A stretch of 64,000 nucleotides of DNA from Micromonospora noduli. GTDB lineage: Bacteria; Actinomycetota; Actinomycetes; Mycobacteriales; Micromonosporaceae. A program made the translations under genes and the position numbers. The notes below the pieces were generated by a model. The model searched no databases, had not been told where the DNA came from, and was given only the letters and a program-made list of their open reading frames with translations. Shown here one piece after another: positions 26,619-34,357 of the stretch (positions are counted from its first letter, which is position 1; every line of letters begins with the position of its first letter). The stretch covers positions 186,001 to 250,000 of the forward strand of contig NZ_PYAK01000001.1 in assembly GCF_003264365.1 (NCBI RefSeq), given 5' to 3'.

Positions 26619-27923
26619 TCACTGGTTGAGGACCTCGTTCTTGGCGCGGGCCTGCGCCTTGCTCAGCTCCGCGTCGACGCCCTTGCTGTCGGAGAGGATC
26701 GCCGAGTGCGTCTCGTTGAGGAGGTTCTGCAGGCCTGCGGTGTGCTTCGACACCGGGTTTTCCGGCTTGATGGTGTGCTTGGCGTAGGCGAACTTCGACA
26801 GGTCGTCCTGCGGTACGCCGTCCAGCCCGAACAGCGTCGCGGTGACCGCGTCGGTGACCTGGGCCGGGGTGATGCCGATCCCGGCCAGCGCCTTGGCGGC
26901 ATCCGGGCCGGCCGCGTACTGGAGGAAGGCCTTGGCCGCGGCGGTCTTGGACTTGCTGATCTTCGGGTTGATCCCCAAGCCGGTCGGGTCACCGAAGGTG
27001 ACAGGTGTGGCGGAGGTGCCGGTGGTGGACTTGTCGAACTGCGGCGCCGGGGCGATCCCCCACTGAAACTTGTCGGCGTCACCGCTCTGTCGCTGGTTGA
27101 GCAGCGTGGCCACGTACCAGGTGCCCATCAGCACCATTGCCGACTGCTGCTTGCCGAACTGCGCCTGGTAGGTGAGTTTGTTTGTCTTCGCGGTGCCGAA
27201 GGTCGGCTGCGCGCCGGCCGCCTGCAGGTCCAGTGACCGCTCGTAGTACGGCTTCAGGTAGCCGAAGTCTCCGGAGAGCAGGTCCGCGTTGGGGGTCTGG
27301 GCGAGCGCGAACCCCTGCACTGTCGACTGGAAGGTGTGCTGGTACGCGCCGGTCGCGTTCGAGCCGGCCCCCTTCAGCCCGGTGTGCAGTCGCTTCGTCG
27401 CGTCGGTGTAGTCGTCCCAGGTCCAACTGCCGTCCGGCGGCGCCACCTTCGCCTTCGCGAACAGATCCTTGTTGTAGAACAACACCCAGGAGTCCTGCCG
27501 GTACGGCACCGCGTACGCCTTGCCATCCACCTGGTAGGACGCGAGCGCCGGGCTCGAGCCGAGACCGGAGGTGGCGTCGGAGACGTCGAGCAGCTGACCA
27601 CCGCTCTGGTACGTGTAGAAGTTCTTGAGGTTCTTCATGACGTAGACGTCCGGGGCGGTGCCGGCGGCCAGGTCCGTGATCATCTGGGTGTCGTAGTCGT
27701 TGCCTGGGGCGTACTCCTTGAGCTCCACCGTCACGTTCGGGTGGGTCGCCTTGAAGCCGTCGGCAAGCGTTTTGAATTCGGGCGTGGACGACAGGGTCCA
27801 GCCGGCCAGGGTGATGGTCACCGGGGCATTGGGGTCGACTGGCTCGTCTCCGCCGCCGCAACCGGCGAGGACAAGCGTCAGGGCCGTCGCAGCGCTGATG
27901 ACGGCCGGTATCGCACGCTTCAT
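26619..27923 (-). CDS. extracellular sugar-binding lipoprotein
   Basis: 434 residues, AAGGAGAGAGGG upstream of the ATG. A lipoprotein signal peptide ends at the lipobox LVLAGC (Cys22), followed by a Gly/Asp linker. The mature part is an extracellular solute-binding protein family 1 domain (VTITLAGWTLSSTPEFKTLA at the start, SWVLFYNKDLFAKA in the middle). It captures the oligosaccharide for the two permeases. Given GH88 downstream, an unsaturated uronate-containing oligosaccharide is the likely ligand. Confidence 0.94.
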   Translation of the reverse strand: MKRAIPAVISAATALTLVLAGCGGGDEPVDPNAPVTITLAGWTLSSTPEFKTLADGFKATHPNVTVELKEYAPGNDYDTQMITDLAAGTAPDVYVMKNLKNFYTYQSGGQLLDVSDATSGLGSSPALASYQVDGKAYAVPYRQDSWVLFYNKDLFAKAKVAPPDGSWTWDDYTDATKRLHTGLKGAGSNATGAYQHTFQSTVQGFALAQTPNADLLSGDFGYLKPYYERSLDLQAAGAQPTFGTAKTNKLTYQAQFGKQQSAMVLMGTWYVATLLNQRQSGDADKFQWGIAPAPQFDKSTTGTSATPVTFGDPTGLGINPKISKSKTAAAKAFLQYAAGPDAAKALAGIGITPAQVTDAVTATLFGLDGVPQDDLSKFAYAKHTIKPENPVSKHTAGLQNLLNETHSAILSDSKGVDAELSKAQARAKNEVLNQ

Positions 27924-27965
27924 CCCTCTCTCCTTAGGTCAAGGGGCCCGGATGGGCCCGCACTG

Positions 27966-29969
27966 CTACCAGGACGCCTGGGTGGGCCCGGCATGCTCCG
28001 TGTCCAGACGGGTCGACGTGCTGATCCCGTCGGGCCAGTCGATTCCCAGGTGGAGGCCGCGGCCGTCCTCGTCGACCACGGCCTGGCAGGCCTGCCCGGC
28101 CGTGGCCACCGGCACCCTGGACAGCTCGGTGAAGGTGGCGGCCCATGCGCCCGGCCGGACGGGGTGGTCCAGCCATGGCACGACCAGCCCGCCGGCCAGG
28201 GGCCCGCCGTGCGGAAAGTCGGTGACGCCGGCCGTTGCGCCGCCGTGCACGCTTTCGAGCCAGCTGGTCAGGTCGGCTCCGGTCACGACCGCCACACCGC
28301 CGGCGGCGGTGGCCGTCGCGTCCCCGGCAACGGCCCAGCCGCCGATCCGTAAGCGCAGCGCAGCCGCCTCGACGCCGTCGGCGAGGCCGTCGACGCGGGT
28401 CAGCCGTAGTTCCCAGGGGCCGCGGACCAGCGAATACACAGTGAGGTGCCCGGCCGGTCGGGACCGGCCCACGCGGCCGCCGCCGTGATCGCGCTGACCC
28501 GGATCCGGGTCGACCCAGTGGGCGAGGGCACGTGACCCGGCCACGCCCACGCCGTCGGTGTCGACGTGAACGGTCAGCAGGCGCATACCGGCGCGGTGGG
28601 TGACCCGGCCCGCGTCGTCGACGAGAGTGACGGACTGGTCGAGCGGGCTGGCCCAGCCGCTGTCGTCGAGGACCGGGGTGGTGGCGGTGGAGTAACCCAG
28701 TCGGGCGTAGAGCGGGGAATCTGCGACGGTGGCACCCTCGACGGCGTGGTCGGTGCCGTGGTTGACGACGCGGACAATGCCGTCGGCACGGGTGCTGGAG
28801 ACCAGCCAGCCGGGCGCGTGTATCGCCCGCACCTCGTCCCGTTCCTCGACCGGCAGCGGCTCCTCGGGCGTCGTCCAGACCGGATGGTCGGCGGGCAGCG
28901 CGATGCCGAGCAGGCCCTTGCTGGCCCAGTACGGCGAGCCGGGCCCGGAGTACGACTGCGCCAGTCGCGGCCACGGCCCGTGCCAGCCGACTGTGAGCAG
29001 GCCTCGTTCGTCCAGGGCGCCGTTGGCGACGAAGTGACGCACGATGCGGGTGGCCGCGCCGCGCAACCGGCCGAGGCTGACCGAGGGCACGCCGGCGATG
29101 GCGCCAACCCAGAACGGCGCCGCCGCGGCGAAGCGGTAGGTCAGGCTTCGCCCCTGGATCAACGGTGATCCGTTGGCGCCCACGAGCGCGACCGCGTCGC
29201 TCAGGAAGCGGTCGAGGCCGGCCAGGTCCCGTTCGCGGCGCTGCTCGGCCAGGTCCGCTGCGCCGGCCATCCGGGCCCACAGTGTCGGGTAGAGGTGCAG
29301 GGCCCAGCCCACGTAGTGGTCGTAGGCGCGGTGCGGCCCGTCGGACATCCAGCCGTCCCTGCGGACGAAGCCGTCATGGGTGGTCAGGTCCTCGTTCATC
29401 TCGTCGCGCGAGTGCGGCCCGCCCACCGACCGCAGGAACGTCTGCACGACCAGCCGGAACCAGACCCAGTTGATCCGTGGGTACGTGTCGTCGCCGACGG
29501 CCGGGCGCAGATAGTCCACTACCCGTTCGCGCACCACGGACGGCAGTCGATCCCAGATCCACGGGCGGGTCATGTCCAGGACCAGCGCGATGGAGGCGGC
29601 CTCCACCTTCGCCTGGGGGTGCTCGTCCAAGCGCACCCAACGGTCTGGAGAGCTCGGGTCGGTGCCAGCGGTGATACCTGCCGTGTACCGGTCCACGAGC
29701 TCGTCCAAGCCCGCTCCTCGTGCACCCGCGATGCGGAACCCAGCCAGCAGGAAGGTGCGGGCGAAGCCCTCCAGTCCGTCGACGGACCGCCCGTAACCGC
29801 CCTCCGGCCCGGGGAAGGTGACGAGGGCGTGTCCGGGCGACGCGAACGGTCGGGCGGCGGCGAGCATCCGGTCGGCGAGGGCCAACCAGTCATCCCGGCT
29901 CCAGGTCGCGGCGGTAGCGACATCCGAGTCCGTCGCCGGTGCCACCTGGCCGGTCGTCCCGAACGTCAT
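27966..29969 (-). CDS. DUF2264 domain protein of the sugar operon
   Basis: 667 residues from the ATG at 29969. The N-terminal ~370 residues match the DUF2264 type: GGYGRSVDGLEGFARTFLLA, INWVWFRLVVQTFLRSVGG, GWMSDGPHRAYDHYVGWALH. This is an (alpha/alpha)-toroid-like region with conserved Trp, Asp and Tyr. The C-terminal half resembles the beta-sandwich heparinase/lyase-type tail. No signal peptide. It heads the operon, so a cytoplasmic glycosidase or lyase acting on imported uronate oligosaccharides is plausible; activity is unproven for the family. Confidence 0.82.
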   Translation of the reverse strand: MTFGTTGQVAPATDSDVATAATWSRDDWLALADRMLAAARPFASPGHALVTFPGPEGGYGRSVDGLEGFARTFLLAGFRIAGARGAGLDELVDRYTAGITAGTDPSSPDRWVRLDEHPQAKVEAASIALVLDMTRPWIWDRLPSVVRERVVDYLRPAVGDDTYPRINWVWFRLVVQTFLRSVGGPHSRDEMNEDLTTHDGFVRRDGWMSDGPHRAYDHYVGWALHLYPTLWARMAGAADLAEQRRERDLAGLDRFLSDAVALVGANGSPLIQGRSLTYRFAAAAPFWVGAIAGVPSVSLGRLRGAATRIVRHFVANGALDERGLLTVGWHGPWPRLAQSYSGPGSPYWASKGLLGIALPADHPVWTTPEEPLPVEERDEVRAIHAPGWLVSSTRADGIVRVVNHGTDHAVEGATVADSPLYARLGYSTATTPVLDDSGWASPLDQSVTLVDDAGRVTHRAGMRLLTVHVDTDGVGVAGSRALAHWVDPDPGQRDHGGGRVGRSRPAGHLTVYSLVRGPWELRLTRVDGLADGVEAAALRLRIGGWAVAGDATATAAGGVAVVTGADLTSWLESVHGGATAGVTDFPHGGPLAGGLVVPWLDHPVRPGAWAATFTELSRVPVATAGQACQAVVDEDGRGLHLGIDWPDGISTSTRLDTEHAGPTQASW

Positions 29970-30211
29970 CCGTGGTCCTGTCGCATCGATCCGTCTCCGT
30001 CGAATGTGGCGAGCGGGGCGTTGCCCATGAATGTGACGCGCTGGCATCCGCAAGGTTTCCGAAGTAAAACGCTCACAAAGGAGCAAGTCAATGCCGTTCC
30101 CAAACCGATGTGGACACACTCGATCAAGAGAGCACACAACACGGTCTTGACACGCCAAGTGCTCTGATACGATCAGAATCGTTCACAGTCGCTCTATCAG
30201 TCCGAGGAGCC
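29970..30211. promoter_or_regulatory. divergent control region of the sugar operon
   Basis: This region lies between the DUF2264 gene and the regulator unit. CGCTCACA (30070-30077) and CGTTCACA (30180-30187) are near-identical 8-mers on the same strand. ACGAT-CAGA-ATCGT (30169-30182) is a 5+5 dyad. A consensus-like -35 TTGACA at 30147 is followed after 15 bases by TACGAT. The region is clearly lower in GC than its surroundings, as expected of a promoter. Binding of the DeoR-LacI chimera here is an inference. Confidence 0.5.
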
Positions 30212-30355
30212 ATGACCGGCGCAGACCGCTTCGCGGGCCCTCTGGCGGCGGCATTGCCCGCGGTCGACGTCACCGGGATCGGCCCGGCCGGCGAGGTCGT
30301 CCGTACCATGCAAGAGCTTTCGCCGCACGAAGCGTTCCTCGGAGGTCCCCCATGA
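30212..30355 (+). CDS. 47-aa leader ORF coupled to the chimeric regulator
   Basis: ATG at 30212 has GAGGAG two bases upstream, and the TGA overlaps the regulator ATG as ATGA, so the two should be translationally coupled. The peptide starts MTGADRFAGPLAAALPAVDV and ends HEAFLGGPP; no domain is recognised. It may be a real small protein or a translational leader setting regulator levels. Confidence 0.5.
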   Translation: MTGADRFAGPLAAALPAVDVTGIGPAGEVVRTMQELSPHEAFLGGPP

Positions 30356-31491
30356 CCAAGGACAGCCCCGTCGTCGCCACGGCGGAGGCCCCCCGGGGGC
30401 CGCTTCAGGTCGCCCGCCGCCAGCAACTGTTGGCAGCCCTGCAACGCGACGGCTCGATGCGCATCTCTGACCTGTCCCATGCGCTCGGTGCCGCGCCGGT
30501 CACCATCCGGCGCGACATCGCGGAGCTCGCCGCCGAAGGGTTGGTTCGCCGGGTCCACGGTGGGGTCGCCCTGATCCTGCCGGACGACGTCCCGGCAGTC
30601 GACGAGCCACCCGCCACAGGCCTGGACCCGCTGGTCGGGCGCGCCCTCGGCATGCTCGTGCCCTCCTTGGACTACTACTGGCCGGACGTGGCTCGCGGCG
30701 TCGAGGGGGCCGCCCGCGAGCTGGACATGCGTGTGGTCCTGCGCGGCTCGTCCTACGACAGTGAGGACGACCAGCCGCAACTGGCCCGCCTGGTGGGGCG
30801 GATGGGCGTCGACGCGCTGATCATCGCGCCGAGCATGGACGCACCGACCGCTGAGCGCACCATCGAGTGGCTCGACCAGGTCGGCGTCCCGGTCGTCCTG
30901 CTGGAACGCACCGCCACGCTAGGCAGCCACCACGCTGTCATGGAGTCGGTGGTCACCGACCACGCGCTCGGTGCAGCCATGGCGGTGCGCCACCTCACGT
31001 CGCTCGGACACCGCAAGGTCGGCCTGGTGCTCGACGCCAACAGCCCCACCAGCCAGCACGTGCGGCGCGGCTGGCTCGACGCCGCGACCGAGTGCGGCCT
31101 CGACTCGGACGCGACGGTGGTGGCTGTCGTACCCGACGCGCGGTCACCCGAGCGAGACGTCGTGCTCAACGGCATCCTCGACCAGTGCCAGGCGACCCGG
31201 ACGACCGCGCTGCTGGTGCACGCCGACGCCGAGGCGATCGCGCTGGTGCAGCGCTGCGAGGAGCGGCACCTGTCGGTACCCGGCGACCTCTCCATCGTGG
31301 CGTACGACGACGAGGTCGCCGGGCTCTTCAGCCCGCCGCTGACCGCGGTCCGACCGCCGCGACGCTCGATCGGACGAGCCGCCGTGCGTCTCGTCGCCGA
31401 CCGGCTCGCCGACCCCGACCGCCCGACCCACCGGATCGTCATCAGCCCATCGCTGCGGATCCGGGAGTCGACCGCGCCGCCACCCGCGTAG
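30352..31491 (+). CDS. DeoR-type HTH fused to LacI-type sugar-sensing domain
   Basis: 379 residues, GGAGG upstream of the ATG. Residues ~20-75 form a DeoR winged HTH (RRQQLLAALQRDGSMRISDL, then PVTIRRDIAELAAEGLVRR). Residues ~95-375 form a LacI/PurR-type periplasmic-binding-like sensor (LGHRKVGLVLDANSP, LSIVAYDDEVAGLF, AVRPPRRSIGRAAVRL). It lacks the LacI HTH and hinge. It is divergent from the sugar operon and most likely its local repressor, responding to an oligosaccharide or uronate. Confidence 0.9.
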   Translation: MTKDSPVVATAEAPRGPLQVARRQQLLAALQRDGSMRISDLSHALGAAPVTIRRDIAELAAEGLVRRVHGGVALILPDDVPAVDEPPATGLDPLVGRALGMLVPSLDYYWPDVARGVEGAARELDMRVVLRGSSYDSEDDQPQLARLVGRMGVDALIIAPSMDAPTAERTIEWLDQVGVPVVLLERTATLGSHHAVMESVVTDHALGAAMAVRHLTSLGHRKVGLVLDANSPTSQHVRRGWLDAATECGLDSDATVVAVVPDARSPERDVVLNGILDQCQATRTTALLVHADAEAIALVQRCEERHLSVPGDLSIVAYDDEVAGLFSPPLTAVRPPRRSIGRAAVRLVADRLADPDRPTHRIVISPSLRIRESTAPPPA

Positions 31492-31671
31492 GCGGTCATC
31501 CCCGGTCCGGGACGTTCGCCGATCAGGGACCAGCCGGGTGACGGGCAGCCGGCCTCCCCATCGGATGGAGTGCGCCCGCATCCTGCCGACGAGCGCGCAT
31601 TCACCGGATGCGATTGCGTGAGCGCACCGCTACGATGGGTCAGCAGTCCAGAGGGAAGGGATCGTGCCCGC

Positions 31672-32814
31672 GTGCGAAGTCCCGTCAGCGGAACCGCGCC
31701 GGCGTCTGTGCCGGACCGGTCCGCGCCGCTTGCGGCCGGCCGGCTGCGCCGGCTCGCCCGGCGGCTGGTGCTGCTCGCGGCCGCCGTCGGGGCCGGTTTC
31801 GTCATGGCCGCCCTGTTGCAGGGGCCGGCCGCCGCCGACGGGATGCGCAGCGGGTCCGGTGACGAGCCTCATCGGAGGATCGGCGGTCTGGTCGAGTCGG
31901 TCGCGCGGCTCACGATCGCCGAGCGCCCCAACCAGGACCGTCAACGAGCTGCGGCTGCCGACGACCGCCGCCACGACAGGCCCCGTGCCCCGCTGGTGGT
32001 GCCCACCGGTGGGGTGGCCACCCCCCGCGAGGATCCACCCGCGAAGGAGCCTCGACGGTCGGCGGGTGCGTCGAGGTTCGGCGCATCCGTCCCACCCGGC
32101 GCGACGGAGCGCGAAAGGCTCCGACCGGCCTCCGTGGCCCGCGCGGCTCAGCGTGTCGACCTGCCGCGGCCGGCCGCCCCTGCACCGCGGCAGCCGGCCA
32201 CCGCCGCACCCGATCCGTTGGCGGTGCGTACGCCGGCCGAGTCAACAGTGGTCGGCCTGATCACCGCTCCCCTGCCGTACGTCGTCGACATCGTGAGCAC
32301 CGTGCCGATCAGGCCCGTCGTCATGGGGCTCCTCCGGGTCACCGATGCCGTTCTACCACCCCCTCTCTGCCCCGTGATCGTTCCGGGGGCGGCACCTCGA
32401 CTGCCCGCTCCCCCAGCGCTCGTGCCGACCGCCGTGCCGGTGACCGAGCCGGCTCCCGTACTGACAGTTCCGATGCCACCGGCGGGTCCGGCGCTGGCCC
32501 TCGTACGCGCCGCAGCGCCGCCGGCCCCGGCCGCGCCACCGCCGATGTCCGTCGTCGTCCCCACGCGGGCCACGGCCCCGACGGGGCACGTCGCCGCACG
32601 CCCGGCACCGGTGGCCGCGCCGGGTCTGCTTTCTGGTGAGCCAGTCGCACCCGCCGACCAGGACGCCGCCGGCGTCGATAATCGATCGACGCCTGCACCG
32701 GGGCTGGTCCGGCCGCTCGACCGGCAGTCGCACCTCGGTGCCGGGCAACAGTGCGATCTCGTGCCGCTTCTGGTCGAGAGCCGAACTCCATCTGCGATCG
32801 CCCGCCCAGGCTGA
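31672..32814 (+). CDS. Pro/Ala-rich secreted hypothetical protein
   Basis: About 380 residues from a GTG at 31672; start uncertain because GAAGGG lies 11 bases away. An Arg-rich N-terminus is followed by a hydrophobic helix ending in PAAADG, fitting a signal peptide (LVLLAAAVGAGFVMAALLQG). The rest is low-complexity Pro, Ala, Arg and Val. One distinctive stretch (LPYVVDIVSTVPIRPVVMGL) reads like a conserved hydrophobic element. No enzyme domain. Function unknown; the composition suits a wall-spanning or surface protein. It lies upstream of the two LuxR regulators of the ram region. Confidence 0.6.
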   Translation: MRSPVSGTAPASVPDRSAPLAAGRLRRLARRLVLLAAAVGAGFVMAALLQGPAAADGMRSGSGDEPHRRIGGLVESVARLTIAERPNQDRQRAAAADDRRHDRPRAPLVVPTGGVATPREDPPAKEPRRSAGASRFGASVPPGATERERLRPASVARAAQRVDLPRPAAPAPRQPATAAPDPLAVRTPAESTVVGLITAPLPYVVDIVSTVPIRPVVMGLLRVTDAVLPPPLCPVIVPGAAPRLPAPPALVPTAVPVTEPAPVLTVPMPPAGPALALVRAAAPPAPAAPPPMSVVVPTRATAPTGHVAARPAPVAAPGLLSGEPVAPADQDAAGVDNRSTPAPGLVRPLDRQSHLGAGQQCDLVPLLVESRTPSAIARPG

Positions 32815-33016
32815 GGCGGGTCGACCGACCCCGGTGGCTGGCCCGAGTGGCCGGCCTGTCCCACCCACTGGTCGGTCGATCAGTGCCCGCGCCCGTCCGC
32901 CGTGACGGTGCCGCGGGCCGATGCCCACCCGTCTGTAGCGCACGACCGCCCTGACCAACCCGTGGACGTTCCGGGATCGGTGGCCGTCGTGGCGCGTACC
33001 GGAGATCGGAGAGAAC

Positions 33017-33625
33017 GTGGTGATCCACGTTGTTGTCGCCGAGGACATGGGTTTGCTCCGCGGGGCGCTCTGCGCCGCGCTGTCACGCGAGGAGGACATG
33101 GAGGTGGTCGCCGACGTCGAGGGTGTCGCTGAACTGTTGACGGTGGTCCGGCGGTGCCGACCACAGGTGGTGGTGCTGGCACTGACACCGGAGCTGCCCG
33201 ACCCGGTGGAGGTGGTCGCCCGGATCGACGTCGAGGCGCCGCACGCCGCCGTGCTGGCGATGAGCCCGCGGTGGAGTCCGGCGTTGGTGGAGGCGGCGCT
33301 GGCAGCCGGCGCGCGCGGCCTGGTCGGGAAGGACTGTTCGCTGGCCGAGTTGGTGCGCGCGATCCGCGCGCTCGCGGCCGGGGAGAGAGCGATCGACCCG
33401 GCCGCGGCGATCGCGGTGCTGAGTCCCCCGGAGATGCCGTTGACGCCTCGGGAGATGGACGTGCTGCGGATGGCAGCCGAGGGTCTGCCCCTGAAGGAGA
33501 TCGCCGTCCGCCTTTACCTGGCACACGGGACGGTGCGCAATCACCTGTCGGTGATTCTGCGCAAGACCGGGGCCCGCAACCGGTTGGAGGCGGTGTCGCG
33601 CGCGCGGCGTAACGGCTGGCTTTAG
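33017..33625 (+). CDS. orphan LuxR/NarL-type regulator with degenerate receiver (RamR-like)
   Basis: 202 residues, GTG with GGAGAG upstream. Receiver-like domain ~1-120 and LuxR HTH ~140-200 (LTPREMDVLRMAAEGLPLKE, then GTVRNHLSVILRKTGAR). The acidic pair Glu9-Asp10 and the Lys in GLVGKDCS remain, but the phospho-acceptor Asp is Ala55 (QVVVLALTPE). Phosphorylation is therefore not expected. No sensor kinase is nearby. It lies beside a SapB-like operon, whose Streptomyces counterparts are controlled by the atypical response regulator RamR/AmfR. Likely activator of that operon, by inference. Confidence 0.9.
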   Translation: MVIHVVVAEDMGLLRGALCAALSREEDMEVVADVEGVAELLTVVRRCRPQVVVLALTPELPDPVEVVARIDVEAPHAAVLAMSPRWSPALVEAALAAGARGLVGKDCSLAELVRAIRALAAGERAIDPAAAIAVLSPPEMPLTPREMDVLRMAAEGLPLKEIAVRLYLAHGTVRNHLSVILRKTGARNRLEAVSRARRNGWL

Positions 33626-33630
33626 CCGTC

Positions 33631-33664
33631 GGGGCGGGTCCGGTGAAGTTTCCGGACCCGCCCC
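33631..33664 (+). terminator. intrinsic terminator between the two LuxR genes
   Basis: A perfect 13-bp stem (GGGGCGGGTCCGG / CCGGACCCGCCCC) with an 8-base loop starts 6 bases after the first regulator. Confidence 0.75.
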
Positions 33665-33743
33665 CGTCACCGTGCGGCCCCACCGGACGCGTGTTTGAAT
33701 GTTGACGTTGTGTGATCGCCATCGGAGTGCGGGAAGGTTCATC

Positions 33744-34328
33744 GTGATCCGTACCCTGCTCGCCTTGGACGGCGCCCTGGTTCTGGGCGCGCTGTCGTTC
33801 GTCCTCGCCGCCGAGGAGGACATCCGTGTCGTGGCGGAGGTGGATCGCGGCGACGCGGTCTCCGCGGCCGTCCACGCTCAACGCCCCGACGTGGTGGTGG
33901 CCGACCTCGATCTCGTCGAGCAGGTCGATCCCGACCGCCTCGGCCGGTGCCCCGTCCTGGTGCTGGCCCACCCGCATCGGGCCCGGCGGCTGCGAGGCAT
34001 GCTCTGCCCGACCAGGGCGGTCGGCATCCTGCGCAGTGACGCCGCCCCCCAGCGGGTCATCGACGGGATCCGCCGGCTCGCCCGCCGGGAGCCCGTGCTC
34101 GACGCGGATCTCGTCGTCGCGGCGCTGCACTCGGACGGCCCACTGACGAGCCGCGAGACGGAGGTGTTGAGGCTGACGGCGGCGGGTGCGCCGGTCGCGG
34201 AGGTGGCGGTGACGCTCGGGCTCACCCGTGGCACCGTCCGCAACCATCTCGGGAGGATCGCCCGCAAGGTGGGCGCGCGTACCCGGGTGGAGGCCGTGCG
34301 GATGGCCGGCGAGGCGGGCTGGATCTGA
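33744..34328 (+). CDS. second orphan LuxR-type regulator with atypical receiver
   Basis: 194 residues from the GTG at 33744 (GGAAGG upstream); the frame is open to 33699 but without a ribosome site. The receiver is minimal: Asp54 is present (DVVVADLDL), but the N-terminal acidic pair is reduced to one Asp (LLALDG) and the conserved Lys is Arg (VGILRSDAA). The LuxR HTH at ~130-190 (LTSRETEVLRLTAAGAPVAE, GTVRNHLGRIARKVGAR) closely resembles that of the preceding gene, pointing to a tandem duplication. Convergent with the ram exporter genes. Confidence 0.88.
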   Translation: MIRTLLALDGALVLGALSFVLAAEEDIRVVAEVDRGDAVSAAVHAQRPDVVVADLDLVEQVDPDRLGRCPVLVLAHPHRARRLRGMLCPTRAVGILRSDAAPQRVIDGIRRLARREPVLDADLVVAALHSDGPLTSRETEVLRLTAAGAPVAEVAVTLGLTRGTVRNHLGRIARKVGARTRVEAVRMAGEAGWI

Positions 34329-34357
34329 CGGGCGTCGTGGGGGCGAATGGGCGGGGT

